Shown in pieces: positions 46,258 to 59,374 of a stretch of 64,000 nucleotides of DNA (positions are counted from its first letter, which is position 1; each line of letters starts with the position of its first letter). The DNA comes from Lantana camara (Eukaryota > Streptophyta > Magnoliopsida > Lamiales > Verbenaceae), in assembly GCA_037501455.1 (NCBI GenBank), contig CM074857.1:103139501-103203500 (forward strand). Reading direction: 5' to 3'. The notes under the pieces are model-generated. The model did not search any database. It saw only the letters and a list, made by a program, of their open reading frames with translations, and was not told the origin of the DNA. Both the position numbers and the translations under genes were made by a program.

Positions 46258-47887
46258 TGATAACTCGTTAATTAATCATCTTTATGATTAAATTATACCC
46301 CGAATTGTACTTGATTTGATATTATTTATAAAGAATTGATGCTTTGTTGTTCTTATTAAAGATTCGGGGCTCGATTGCGAAATTGATACAAACTTGGTCA
46401 TTTTACGAAGATATTCTCGTAAGGAGCGAACTCGGTTGGTCCAAGGTTGTGGCTTACCTGCTGCACGAGCATAAGGATGGACTTGGGGCTGCATGCGTAT
46501 GGAATTATTGGAAAATAATATGCTCTTGTTGTGAGCTGCATCTTTTGGACTTGAATTGTGGGTTGCATGAGATTGTCTAATTAAAGAAGCTCATAGTGGC
46601 GTGATTTTTTAGTTGGTGGGCCGGCACATGAATTAGGAATTAATTGGAGCGTCCCTTGGAATTTATTTGGGCTGCGTGTGTAGCTTAATTAAGAAGCCCA
46701 TCTGATTGGAATTAATTAGAATGGCCCAGTGTTGTGTTTAATTCTTGGAGAGCAAATAGTTGAGCCCGATTTTGGACAAAGAATTACACTCCTACTTTGC
46801 TTAGGATTCGGCCACGTGAGAGGCTTAGAAGCGGGGATTATATATTTGGCGTGACAACATTCTTTGGAGGCAAACAAGAAGGAGTCACGTAACAACTTTC
46901 CGGGAGCAGCAATTCGAGTTTTGGGCGGAGCTACAACGAGGAGCAGGACTTCATCACGAATTCTTCGTCTTCGTTTAATTCTTATCTTTCGTTTTTAGTT
47001 TTATTTATTTTAAAGAATTCCCCAGTTATTGTTTTTATGCATTTTAGTAGCTAAACTCTTAATTATCTAGCTAGGGATTAAGATTCGATTTTAGATATTG
47101 TGAGACCTAAACATTTTATTCAATTCATGTTTATTTAGGCATTTATCTTATCTCTATGTTTCGCGTTCATTGTGATTGATTTATTTAGTGGTAGGGTCCG
47201 ACTATCTAGATAGATTTAATTGCGTATAGCCATTCATGATGCTTGAAGTGTAGTAAAGTTGACTAATAAATTGTGGTAAATTAGTGACAGGGTCTTAGCG
47301 ATAACATTCCTCGTTCACTAAGGGATCTAATAATCTAATTTAAATCTTACGTGTGTCACGACTTGGTTAATTAGGATTGGTGTTTTCATCGTTCTTAATG
47401 CTGTGAATTCATTAAATCCTGTCGAGTGTCTCTAGGGGTTGTGAATTTGTTAGGGAAGATAACTGTCGAGTGTCTCTAGGTTATCCGACTAATTAAGTAA
47501 AAACGAGGTTGAGTTGAGTGTCTCTATCAACTATAGTCAATCTGTCTGAATAACTTGAATGTATCTTTGAGTTGATGATCAATATAACAATTCGAATCGA
47601 ATATCCCTGGCTGGGTAATTTTCCCTATGATTGATTTGATTCTACGTGATCCTGCTTAATAATTTTAGTTAGTTTCTAATTCTTGTTATTTTATTTTAAT
47701 TGCATATTTTAGTTTTAAAAACTCAAACCTCCCCCCCTCCCATTTAATTGTGGCTTTTCGTGAATTCCTTGCGATTGTGAGAAATAAGTCAACCAGTCTC
47801 TGTGGATCGACCCTGTTTACACTATACTCTGTGTTTAGTCGTCGAATAGGATTTTACATTTATTTTTGACAGATTCAACACCTGTCA
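46258..47887 (+). repeat. Athila LTR A (1630 bp)
   Basis: Starts TGATAACTCGTTAATTAATC and ends ACACCTGTCA directly before the PBS. A TTATATAT box near 46838-46845 is a candidate promoter. Matches LTR B along its whole length. Confidence 0.93.
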
Positions 47888-47892
47888 AATTT

Positions 47893-47910
47893 TGGCGCCG
47901 TTGCCGGGGA
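47893..47910 (+). other. Primer binding site of Athila (tRNA-Asp type)
   Basis: TGGCGCCGTTGCCGGGGA, complementary to the 3' end of tRNA-Asp, the classical Athila primer. It lies five bases after the LTR. Confidence 0.9.
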
Positions 47911-47940
47911 CTGTGTTTTTAATCGATTTTATTTCTTTTT

Positions 47941-49506
47941 ATGAATAGGAGCATTCGCGGAAAGGACACCCCTCTTTACGATCCAGAAATTGAGAAAACT
48001 GCTAGCAAAGGAAGGCAAGAAACCTAATGATGCAAGAAACAAGCTGAGACATCAGATTTGGTCAAGGAGATAGAATCGGGAACTGAGACGGACAGTTCAA
48101 GTGAACAGAAAGACGACTTGACTTTTGAGCGTGACCATGCCCTAACTATAGCACTACCAGCAGCAGTCGAACGTAGGACCATGGAAGATCTGGTGCGCCC
48201 CGATACCACACAGCAGCCCCTCTGTATCACTTTTCCAGAGGTAAGCGCTGGTTTCGAGCTGAAGACGGGCACAATTCACCTACTTCCCATTTTTCGAGGT
48301 CTGGAAAACGAAAACCCTCACCAACATCTTAGTAAGATCCACACAGTTTGCTGCTCTACCAAGTCTCACGGAGTTACCGAGGACCAAATCAAGCTCTGTG
48401 CTTTTTCGTTCTCTTTGCAAGATGCAGCGGAGAAATGGTTGTACTCTCTACCATCAGCAACCATCACTACTTGGCAACAGATGCACGATAAGTTTTTGGA
48501 CAGGTTTTTCCCGGCTGAGCGATACTTGGATCTCCTTCAGGAGATAATCACCATTAAGCAAAAAGAACATGAGAACCTACATGAGTATTGGGAACGATAC
48601 AGGAATTTGCTTGCAATGTGCCCACATCACAACCTACCGGAGAATTCAGTTGTCCACAACTTTTATAGGGGCCTGATGCATGCTGACAAAAGGCAGTTGG
48701 ATGCTTCGAGTGGAGGTTCCATTATGATCAAAACATCTGCAGAACTGACGGACATGATTAGCAGAATCTCTAGAGTTTCACAAAAATATTATGCCAAGTC
48801 TGACATGACGAGATAGGTAAAAGAGGTAAGCTTTTCCCAGTTTGATGAACTCAAGAATATGTTATCTGTTTTGGTATCTAACATGAGTGCAGGAACACCA
48901 CAAGCGGCAACAGTTTGCCAATTATGTGCTAGCCCTTCTCACCCGACCGATGCATGCCCGTCCCTACAAGAGGGCACATTAGAAAACGCCAACGCCGCAG
49001 GGTTCCATCCACAAAATAACAACCCTTCCTCTAACACGTATAACCCCGGATGGAAAAATCACCCTAGCCTTAGCTATGCCCAGAAATCGAAGCCACCCAA
49101 TTTCTAGAATTTCGTACCCAGACCTCCACAATCCCAACAAAACCAACAACCCAATCAAACCCTCAACCCCCAAGACATTCGATTCAATAACTTGGAAAAT
49201 CAAGTCAAGAATTTGGAAACTCAATTGGGACAGACTGCAATGGTTTTGAGCAGGATTGAGAATCAAGGGAAATTGCCCTCGCAAACAGAAGATCCCAGGA
49301 AGAACATGAGTGCGATTATGCTCAGGAGTGGTAAGGAACTGCCTCCACCAGTTGACAAACCCAAAGAAAGTCAGAATGAGGCAGAATCTGAATTGAAAGA
49401 CGACTCGACCGTTAAGCGTGACCATACCTTAGGCTCCAGTCGAGACAGAGAGTCAAAAATTGTCAAGCAGCCTAAGCCACTGGTGATCCCACCTCCGTTT
49501 CCATAG
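47941..49506 (+). pseudogene. Athila gag, several in-frame stops
   Basis: One frame from ATG 47941 (MNRSIRGKDTPLYDPEIEK) reads through capsid words (AEKWLYSLPSATITTWQQM, FLDRFFPAERYLDLLQEI, YWERYRNLLAMCPHH), a CCHC knuckle (CQLCASPSHPTDAC, ~48919) and a coiled-coil-like segment (FNNLENQVKNLETQLG). Stops interrupt it at 48025-48030 (two in a row), 48814-48816, 49105-49107 and 49504-49506. The frame itself is kept, so decay is by point changes. The product would form the particle of the element. Confidence 0.88.
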
Positions 49507-49509
49507 CTC

Positions 49510-52500
49510 TTGGCTCAGACGAAGAAACAGAAGGAGGAACAAAGCATTCTCGACACATTCCGAAAGGTTGAAGTCAACATTCCTCTGTTGGATGCTATTC
49601 AACAAATCCCACGTTACGCGAAGTTTCTTAAAGAGCTCTGCACCAACAAACGGAAACTAAAAGGTAATGAAAGGGTAAGTGTTGGAGAAAATATCTCCGC
49701 GGTTTTACAAAAGAAATTACCACCAAAATGCAAAGACCAAGGTATGTTTTCAATACCGTGTAAAATAGGTAACCTTGGTATTAAGAAAGCTATGTGCGAT
49801 TTGGGTGCGTCAATTAATGTTATGCCTCTATCTTTCTATGCTACGCTTAATCTTAATCCTTTGAAAGTTACAGGTATTATAATCCAGCTTGTTGATCGAT
49901 CCATAGTGTACCCGGAAGGAATACTAGAGGATGTGCTCGTATAAGTCCACGATTTGGCTTTTCCTGTTGATTTTTTCGTTCTAGACATGGAGGATGATAA
50001 ATGCTCTAAATCTTCTGATATTTTGCTTGGTCGCCCATTTTTTAGCACTGCTAGAGCTAAAATAGACATTCATAATGGATTGTTAACTCTTGAATTTGAC
50101 GGTGACATTGTTAAATTTAATGTCTACGATGCTATGAAACATCCTGATGAACTGTCTAGTGTGTTTTGTGTTGATGAGATTGACGATCTGACTGATGAGG
50201 TTTTCGAATTGGATAATTTAGAAGCTTTGAGTTACGCACTTTATAATGATTTGCATGCTGAAAATTTGGTTAATTGGTCAACAACCATAGTTTTCCCTGA
50301 GGAATTGTGTGATACTGTGCATGAACTAGAGTGTCTAAAACCGATGTTTGGGAATGTGCTTAAATTGGATTTACCGGTTTCTAACACTAAATTGCTTCCT
50401 TCCATCGTGCAGGCACCTGAATTGGAGCTCAATAAGTTGTCGGAGCACTTGAAATACTCTTACCTAGGCAAAGGAGAAACACTACCTGTGATTATCTCCA
50501 ATTTACTCAACAAACTCGAAGAAGAGAAGCTGATCCAAGTCCTTAGGGAGTTTAAATTGGCCATTGGTTGGACAATGCTGACAATAAAGGCATAAGTCCA
50601 TCCACTTGCATGCATAAGATCATTCTTACAGATGATGCTAAGCCTAAACGATAAGCACAACGCCGATTGAATCCCCCGATGGTGGAAGTTGTCAAAAAGG
50701 AGATTCTAAAACTCCTTGATGCAGGTGTGATTTTTTCGGTATCTGATAGTGAGTGGGTAAGCCCCGTACAGGTAGTGGCCAAGAAAATGGGCATTACAGT
50801 TGTGGAAAACGATGAAGGCGATATGGCACCCACTCGAGTTCCAAACGGGTGGAGGGTTTGTATGGATTACCGTGGTTTAAATGCTTTAACGAGAAAAGAT
50901 CATTTTCCCCTCCCCTTTATAGATCAAATGCTTGAACGTTTAGCTGGAAAATCTCATTATTGTTGTCTTGATGGTTATTCAGGTTTTTATCAGATCCCGG
51001 TGGCTCCGGAAGATCAAAGCAAGACAACCTTCACATGCCAGTTTGGGACATTTACCTTTAGAAGGATGCCGTTTGGACTATGCAACGCACCGACAACTTT
51101 TCAGAGATGTATGGTAAGCATTTTTTTTTATTATGTTGAACACATTATTGAGGTATTTATGGATGATTTCACCGTTTATGGTGATTCTTTTGATAAATGT
51201 CTCGAAAATCTTGCTAAAGTCCTAAAACGATGTGCTGAACATAATTTGGTCCTGAATTTTGAAAAGTGTCACTTTATGGTTGATAAAGGGATAATCCTTG
51301 GTCATGTGGTCTCGAGTAAAGGAATTGAAGTAGATAAATCTAAGATTGATATTGTAAAATCTCTGCCTTACCCCATCGGAGTACGGGAGATTCGCTCTTT
51401 CCTTGGTCATGCAGGTTTTTACAGGCGTTTCATCCAAGATTTCTCCAAGATTACTCGGCCACTTTGGGGGCTTCTACAAAAAGATGTGGAGTTTGAATTT
51501 GATGATGAATGCAAGAAAGCCTTTGATTTGCTAAAGGAAAAATTGATTTCAACTCCCATCATGTAACCACCGAATTGGAATTACCCTTTTGAGATCATGT
51601 GTGATGCAAGTGACTACGCGGTTGGAGCGGTACTTGGGTAAAGGATTGACAAGAACTCTCATGTCATCTACTACGCTTCCAAAATGCTTGACAATGCCCA
51701 AATTAATTACACCACGACGGAAAAAGAATTTCTTTCTATTGTTTTTGCTTTAGATAAATTCCGTTCGTATTTATTGGGTACTAAAGTCATTGTTTTTTTC
51801 TGATCATGCAGCCTTGAAGTACCTACTCACGAAGAAGGATGCGAAGCCTAGGTTGATTTGTTGGATTTTGCTCTTGCAAGAGTTTGACCTCGAAATCTGG
51901 GATAAGAACGGCTGTGAGAACCTTGTGGCTGACCATTTAAGCCGAATTCCAGGAGATATAACCGATTCCACGCCCATACGTGATGAATTTCCTGACGAAC
52001 AATTGTTTTCGGCACTGGACAGTAAGACGTGGCCGCGCTCTATAGCCACGCCCTGGTATGCAGACATTGTGAATTACCTAACATCAGGTTTATTACCTGA
52101 TAATCTGTCGCATGCTGAAAAAGATAAAATTAAAAGTGATGCTAAGTATTACCTTTGGGATGATCCCTATCTTTGGAAAATATGTTCCGATCAGATAATT
52201 AGGAGATGTGTGTCTGAAAAGGAGTTTAAGTCCATTTTGAATTTTTGTCACTCTTTTGCATGTGGTGGGCATTTTGGATCAAAACGAATTGCATTGAAAG
52301 TACTTGAAAGTGGATTCTTTTGGCCTACTTTGTTTCGAGATGCCTATATCTGTTGCAAAAGTTGTGAAAATTGCCAACGAACAGGGAATATTGGTCCTAA
52401 AAATCAAATGCCTTTGAATCCTATACAACCATGTGAAATTTTTGATGTTTGGGGTATTGATTTTATGGGACCGTTTCCCGTTTCTTTTGGCAATCATTAT

Positions 52501-53349
52501 ATACTCCTTGCTGTTGATTATGTCTCAAAATGGGTGGAAGCTAAAGCCACCCGTACTAATGATTCTAAAGTGGTTGTGGAGTTTGTCAGGTCTCACATCT
52601 TTTCTAGGTTCGGTACACCGAGAGCAATCATAAGTGACCGTGGCACCCACTTTTGCAATCGCCTTTTGGAGTCTTTGTTGAGCAAGTATCATGTCACACA
52701 TCGAACATCTATAGCCTACCATTCTCAGACTAATGGTCTGGCTGAAGTGTCAAATAGGGAGATTAAATCCATTCTCGAGAAAAGAGTCAGCCCGAATAGA
52801 AAGGATTGGAGTGTGAGGTTGAACGATGCATTATGGGCCTATAGAATAGCCTACAAAACCCCGTTGGGCATGTCTCCTTATGGAGTGGTTTATGGTAAGG
52901 CATGCCACCTACCGATGGAATTGGAGCATCGAGCTTATTGGGCCATTAAGCAATGCCATTTGAATATGGACAAAGCGGGCGAGAAACGGAAGCTCCAACT
53001 TCAGGAGTTGGAAGAGATTCGTAATGATGCTTACGAGAATTCGATTATTTACAAGTCCAAGATGAAGAATTTGCATGACTTGATGATTTCAAGAAAATAA
53101 TTTCGAATTGGTCAAAAAGTTCTACTCTACAATTCTCGTTTACGTCTCTTTCCTGGAAAATTGAGATCACGTAGGATGGGTCCATATGTGGTTACGAATT
53201 TCAATCAACAAGGAGCAGTTGAGATCAAGGATGTTAAAACCGGAAACATTTTGAAAGTGAATGGGCATCGGCTGAAACCATTTTACGAGAATTTCCAACC
53301 TTCCACAGTTGAAGAGACTCGTTTGGAGGATATTCCTCAAAGTGCTTAA
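49510..53349 (+). pseudogene. Athila pol: protease, RT, RNase H, integrase, broken
   Basis: Protease has CDLGASINVMPLSF (~49797). RT spans ~50667-51300 with FMDDF near 51156. RNase H has CDASDYAVGAVLG (~51600) and LVADHLSRI. Integrase has an HHCC region (~52246-52375) and catalytic words [18 protein letters not shown] and [10 protein letters not shown] (~52456-52750), then a C-terminal [11 protein letters not shown]. Breaks: stops at 49942-49944, 50593-50595, 51564-51566, ~51640 and 53098-53100; frame changes between 50596 and 50667 and at a T-run near 51790. Domain order RT-RNase H-integrase is that of Ty3 elements without a chromodomain. Not functional. Confidence 0.9.
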
Positions 53350-53710
53350 CTTTTAAATCAGCCCCGTCGAGTCCGAGATGATAAACAAGGGCGTTGTTTG
53401 GGAGGCAACCCAAATATGGCGATTCAGGTGCCATTTTCTTTCCCCGTTTCACTTTTTCATGTTGTCTTTTGTTTTTCCGATTTTTCTTGTTTTCTTGTTG
53501 ATTTTCTGCTCTTTCCTGTATTGCAGGTATGCTAATTTGTCCAGATTTCGCCCAGAAGTTGCTGCTAATTTGCTGTTAAATTTTGCTGATAATGTGACCC
53601 TTAAGTGTGGTCAAGTCTAAGACCCATGCCATATCCCTAGATTTTAATTCATAACATCCCATACCCGTTTCCCATCCCGCTCCGATAGCCCAGAAGACCA
53701 GACCCGTTTT
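53350..53710 (+). other. Spacer between Athila pol and ORF3
   Basis: T-rich DNA with no recognised domain. In Athila elements this position precedes the third ORF and may contain a splice acceptor; CTGTATTGCAG at 53516-53526 fits that idea. Confidence 0.45.
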
Positions 53711-55489
53711 TTGACCCACGAACCGTCTCCCTCTCACAAACTGAGTCACGGACCCCCAGTGGACCAGCCCGAACCGACCCGCCCAGTTGCTTTGGCCGAC
53801 CCATTTTCGGATGTACCCAATTCCAATTCTAATTCTATCACATCCAAATCCCTAAATCCCAACTCAGTCTCTTTCCCTATTTCGACGAAATCCCCAATTC
53901 ACACAACCCTATTTTCCTTCAAGACCGCCGCACCCCCTCGGCCAAACACCGGTGCACCACTATCGTCAACCTCCGCAAACCGCCACTCTCAGCCCAGGTT
54001 TAGTGCGCCACCGCCATACACCACCATCATCCACCACCCGCCATGGCCAAAGCTTCCAAGAAGAGGAAAGCTCCACCCAAGTGGAACCACCGCCTTCCTC
54101 CTCAGCGGAACCTCTGGCCGCCGTTCTCACAGCAGAGGAGTGGCGAACGAAGCTCCGCCATGACAACTTAGCCGCCGCCTCCTCCCTCCCCCTCACTCGC
54201 CCTACTTTCACCTCTGATCCGTCCCCCTCGTCGGGACCCTCTGATACGGCATCCACTTCAGCCTCCGAGACTGGAACCTCCTCCAGTTATCAGTCAGCCA
54301 ACCACTCTTCGCCTTTGAGCGAAGATAACGCCGGAGATATAGATAAGACATCCACTGAAGAAGCGCAACCGGAGCCCTCTCGCGCGCCCCAGCTTACCCG
54401 ATAAAAAACTCGATCCAGAGTCAGAGTCAGGATGCAACAGCCTCGCACCAACATCTTTTCTGAGCCGGAATTCAAGAATGAAAAGCACTCAGACAGGTAC
54501 AGTGAGCTTGCTTCGAAAAAAATTATGCAATGTAGATATCCTAATTTTACTGCTCTGCGTGCTTTGGGATATATGATACTGTGAATGAGTATTTTGATAG
54601 AATAGGCTGGAAAGATTATTTTAAGATGCAGAATCCTATGTTTAGAGATTTGATGCGCGAATTCTATGCTAGCTTTGAATTCTTGTTGCCTGAAGAGTTT
54701 GATTTATCTTCGCCTGATGTGATTCAGTTTTCATTGTGTGGGAAGCAGTTTAGCCTTTCCTTGAATGATTTTAATGTGCTTCTTGAATTCGTAGCTGAAG
54801 ATGAATTAGATTCTACTGATTATGTGGATAGTTTGTGTGACTTTACCGATGTGCCTGATTTTGATCCTACTGCTGTGTACAGTGCCTTTACTAATAAACC
54901 AAATGCTGATTATAACCCTAGTGCTTCTAAGGATTATGATTTGGTTGATCCGTCCCTTAGGTGTATACATAGATTACTTTCTTATTCTTTTGCGGGACGT
55001 ATAAATGGTCATGGTATTCTGTCACAAACTACTTTGTTCTTCCTGTGGGCTATGTTTGAGGGTAGAAAAGTTAATTTAGGCTTTTGGATTGCTCTTGAGA
55101 TGAATGCTGCATGTGCACATTCTAGAAATATGATTTTGGGACATGTTGTGACTCAAATTGCTGTGAATGCACGTTTGATTGATTTGAATGAGTCATATTT
55201 ACCTGCCTCTGTTGACATGCGACCTTTGAATTTACAATGCCTTGACAATATGTGTATTTTGTCAAAAATCGGTGAAAGGTATTCTTTGTGTCGTGTAGGT
55301 ATCTTACCAAAGGATGTTCCCAAGGTGTTTAAAGGGAAACAAGCACAACACATTCCAGCCCATACGAATGAAGCCTCCACATCACAACCGCCCGTGGGAT
55401 CGTGCAACCATGATCGGGACATTGCCTATATCAAGAAGAGCATAGATCTGATTCTCGGGTTTCTCCACATTGCTCCACCCCCTTATTGA
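53711..55489 (+). pseudogene. Athila third ORF (env-position protein), broken
   Basis: An N-terminal Pro/Ser/Thr-rich part (53952-54404) ends at a TAA (54402-54404), continues in frame through MQQPRTNIFSEPEFK (54432), then shifts frame near 54570. The remaining 302 codons (54581-55489) are open: DRIGWKDYFKMQNPMF, FSLCGKQFSLSLNDF, NLGFWIALEMNAACAHSRN, LDNMCILSKIGERYSL. Athila elements carry such an ORF after pol, the position of env in retroviruses, though I see no signal peptide or membrane anchor here. Function in plants is unknown. Confidence 0.8.
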
Positions 55490-57077
55490 GCCCCTCGGCG
55501 CACCCCTGCACATAAGGGAAGTCCTCTTACTTTTCTTTTTCATGCTTTGAGGACATAGCATGTTTTAAGTGTGGGGGGAGTTTTAGTGCTTTATTGGAAT
55601 TATTGACGCATGATTAGGCGTGTTTTAAGGGGTTTAGTAGCTGCTTTCAGTTGTATATATGCTGAAAATTTTTTGAAATTTGGGTGTTGATTTTGTGCAT
55701 GATTTAGGGCTGTTTTAGAGCTGAATTTGATGTCTTTTTGGTAAATTTTGAAGGCTGTGAATAGTAATTCTTAGGGCTGTTAGGTAGGCTGACATTTAGG
55801 AACTGATTTTGACGAATTTTGAAGCTGAATTTTCTGTTTTTTTTTTTTTGTTGTGTTGTTGCTGAATATTGTGCTTAAATGTGAGGATGTTGATAATTGT
55901 GGAAATATGTTGCCCGTTTTGAACGCTTTTTATTAGGTTTGATTGTTGAATTTTGCTAGAACGAGTTAGGCTTATTAAATGCATGAAATTTGTGTGGAAT
56001 TTGATGACTTAGTATAACCTTATACCCTCATTTCTTGTGCACCTTTGAATGAATTAATGTACTTTGCTTAGATAGAAATGTCTTTGATTTTCAATTAAGT
56101 CTAAAAGTTGATTAGAATGCATCTTAGCTCCCTTTGAGGCGAAATTTTTAGTTAACGATTGAATTGGGAAGTGACTTATGCAGTCGTTATCGGTGGTAAG
56201 CCTTTTCTTAATCCTTTCACAAATAAAATTATCCCGTTTGACCCCGCTGAGCCTGAATGTTGTGCAAAATTTCTTCTTAGCCACGTTACAAGCCGAAGCA
56301 CAACATTATTATCCCTGCCCTATTTTGAATCACACCTTGCTTGCTCATTTGGGTTGGAAATTTTAGATGTCTTGGGCTCCTTTGTATTCTCCGTTGTGCT
56401 TGAACTTCGAGAAAATATTGTATATTGTTGAAGATGAAATGAGAAAAAAAAAATGATGAGAGAAAAAGAAGTCAAAAGAAAAGAGAAAAAAAATGAGCAG
56501 AAAAAAGAAAAGAACAGAAAAATTGCAAAGAAAGAGGAAAGTAAGAGTGTGCTTTGAGTACCAAAAGTTCGATGAGTGAAAAAGGAGGGAAATTAGTTGT
56601 ATAAGGCAAAATAAAAGGGGAGTCCGGTAGATGAAAAGGGAATTACTATGGGTTTTATTGTAAAGTGTGTAAGCTTGGTGTGTTAGCCACTAAATTCCAA
56701 ATTTTCCTAACCTTTAACCCAAACCTTACATTACAAGCTCGAAAGACCTATCGATCTCGAGTCATGAGTTAACTACATTAGTGGAGATTGGAGTGAAGGA
56801 TGCATTCGAAATTGATAATTAGTACTTAGGCGAAAATCATAGACTAATCAATATAGTCTTTGTATATTCTTTTGTTCAATTCACACTACATTACACGAGG
56901 GTAAGCTATTTATACTAATTTGTTGAATTTTGTGCAACTGAGTAGCGCGTTGATGAGCTAGACTTGTTTAGGCGGGAATTCGATGATTGCCTTTGTGATT
57001 GTGTTTGATGGGTGATGTTATTTCTATTGATTTTCATAATTCCTCGAGGACGAGTAATGGGCTAGTGTGGGGGGATT
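55490..57077 (+). other. Non-coding 3' tail of Athila with purine tracts
   Basis: No ORF of the element lies here. A ~110-base, almost pure A/G run occupies ~56435-56545, and the polypurine primer GTGTGGGGGGATT is at 57065-57077, directly before LTR B. Frames at 56159-56431 repeat in copy A with changes and do not look selected. Confidence 0.7.
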
Positions 57078-58700
57078 TGATAACTCGTTAATTAATCATC
57101 TTTATGATTAAATTATGCCCCGAATTGTACTTGATTTGATATTATTTGTAAAGAATTGATGCTTTGTTGTTCTTATTATAGATTCGGGACTCGATTGCGA
57201 AATTGATACAAACTTGGTCCTTTTATGAAGATATTCTCGTAAGGAGCGAACTCGGTTGGTCCAAGGTTGTGGCTTACCTACTGCACGAGCATAAGGATGG
57301 ACTTGGGGCTGCATGCTCATGGAATTATTGGAAAATAATATGCTCTTGTTGTGAGCTGCATCTTTTGGACTTGAATTGTGGGTTGCATGAGATTGTCTAA
57401 TTAAAGAAGCTCATAGTGGCGTGATTTTTTAGTTAGTGGGCCGGCACATGAATTAGGAATTAATTGGAGCGTCCATTAATTTGGGCTGCGTGTGTAGCTT
57501 AATTAAGAAGCCCATCTGATTGGAATTAAGTAGAATGGCCCAGTGGTGTGTTTAATTCTTGGATAGCAAATAGTTAAGCCCGATTTTGGACAAAGAATTA
57601 CACTCCTACTTTGCTTAGGATTCGGCCACGTGAGAGGCTTAGAAGCGGGGATTATATACTTGGCGTGACAACATTCTTTGGAGGCAGACAAGAAGGAGTC
57701 ACGTAACAACTTTCCGGGAGCAGCAGTTCGAGTTTTGTGCGGAGCTACAACGAGGAGCAGGACTTCATCACGAATTCTTCGTCTTCGTTTAATTCTTATC
57801 TTTCGTTTTTACTTTTATTTATGTTAAAGAATTCCTCAGTTATTATTTTTATGGATTTTAGTAGCTAAACTCTTAATTATCTAGCTAGGGATTAAGATTC
57901 GATTTTGGATATTGTGAGACCTAAACGTTTTATTCAATTCATGTTTATTTAGGCATTTATCTTATCTCCGTGTTTCGCGTTCATTGTGATTGATTTATTT
58001 AGTGGTAGGGCCCGACTATCTAGATAGATTTAATTGCGTATAGCCATTCATGATACTTGAAGTGTAGCAAAGTTGATTGATAAATTGTGGTAAATTAGTG
58101 ACAGGGTCTTAGCGATAACATTCCTCGTTCACTAAGGGATCTGATAATCTAATTTAAATCTTGCGTGTGTCATGACTTGGTTAATTAGGATTGGTGTTTT
58201 TATCGTTCTTAATGCTGCAAATTCATTAAATCCTGTCGAGTGTCTCTAGGGGTTGTGAATTTGTTAGGGAAGATAACTGTCAAGTGTCTTTAGGTTATCC
58301 GACTAATTAAGTAAAAATGAGGTTGAGTCGAGTGTTTCTATCAACTATAGTCAATTTGTCTGAATAACTTGAATGTATCTTTGAGTCGATGATCAATATA
58401 ACAATTCGAATCAAATATCCCTGGCTAGGTAATTTTTCCTCTGATTGATTTAATTCTATGTGATCCTGCTTGATAATTTTAGTTAGTTTCTAATTCTTGT
58501 TATTTTATTTTAATTGCATATTTTAGTTTTAAAAACTCAAACCGCCTCCCCCCTTTTTAATCGTGTCTTTTCGTGAATTCCTTGCGATTGTGAGAAATAA
58601 GTCAACCAATCTCTGTGGATCGACCCTGTTTGCACTATACTCTGTGTTTAGTCGTCGAATAGGATTTTACATTTATTTTTGATAGATTTGACACCTGTCA
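57078..58700 (+). repeat. Athila LTR B (1623 bp)
   Basis: Starts TGATAACTCGTTAATTAATC and ends ACACCTGTCA at 58700, where the split outer LTR resumes. Direct-repeat partner of 46258-47887. Confidence 0.93.
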
Positions 58701-59374
58701 ACGTGTAATTATATTACACGTGAATTCTTTTCTAGAATTAATTAATTAAATTGTAATTAATTAATTCTGGTCTTTTAATTAATTATTGAATTAATTGTTA
58801 AGAATATTCTCAAATAAACTTAACCCAATAAATAATCAATTGGGAATTAATTGATTTATTGAATATTGACTTTTAACTTTAGGAAAGTTGAAAAGTCCAA
58901 CTTCCTATTGTAGGATACAGAAGGTTATTCTTGCAAGACTTGGAGAACAAGTTGAGAACTTATTTTCTCCAATTAAATTAATAATTAAATTAGTTAATTA
59001 GTGAGTAAGAAAACAATCCAATTGGTTCTTGGAAACCCTAGGGGTTCGAACCAACCTAGTATAAATACTAGGGATGGTGCTTCTCTTATTCTTTAGACCA
59101 ACACTCATGAAGTGTTAAGTTTTTGAGAAAAACCAAAAGAAAAGTTTTCAAAGCAAAAATTATACTATCCTTAACACAAGCCATAGAACTAGCATTCTCA
59201 CTCGCTTGATCATGTTCTAGGTCTGGTGTGGATACGCTTTGGAGGTTTTCTACTTTGGAGTCTAATTCGAAGACACCCAATGTTACAGTACGAAAATTGC
59301 AAGATAACGATTAAACTTATTGGAAAAATTTTAAACTTCCGCTGCTCAACTCTTTCGTGTTTTCCAACAAAATA

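Larger units (their letters stand above)
44401..58700 (+). mobile_element. Athila-type Ty3 element, partial tandem copy
   Basis: The order is 3' internal piece (44401-46257), LTR (46258-47887), full internal region (47888-57077), LTR (57078-58700). The first piece copies 55116-57077 except for a ~100 bp gap near 45360. Sharing a central LTR between two internal regions is the product expected from LTR recombination between tandem copies or a nested insertion, followed by deletion of the left LTR and most of the first internal region. The two LTRs are about 97% alike in the ~120 bases I compared. Confidence 0.88.
43524..59369 (+). mobile_element. LTR of the 25000-type family, split by Athila; TSD AAATA
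   Basis: The left part (43524 to ~44400) starts TGTTAGGAATATTGCCC and aligns with the solo LTR at 25000. The right part (58701-59369) ends TTTTCCAACA. AAATA lies at 43519-43523 and at 59370-59374. Together the two parts are ~1546 bases, about 400 fewer than the intact relative, so DNA at the left Athila junction was lost. A TATAAATA box lies at 59060-59067. No internal domain of this family is present, so this was a solo LTR before or apart from the Athila event. Confidence 0.88.
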
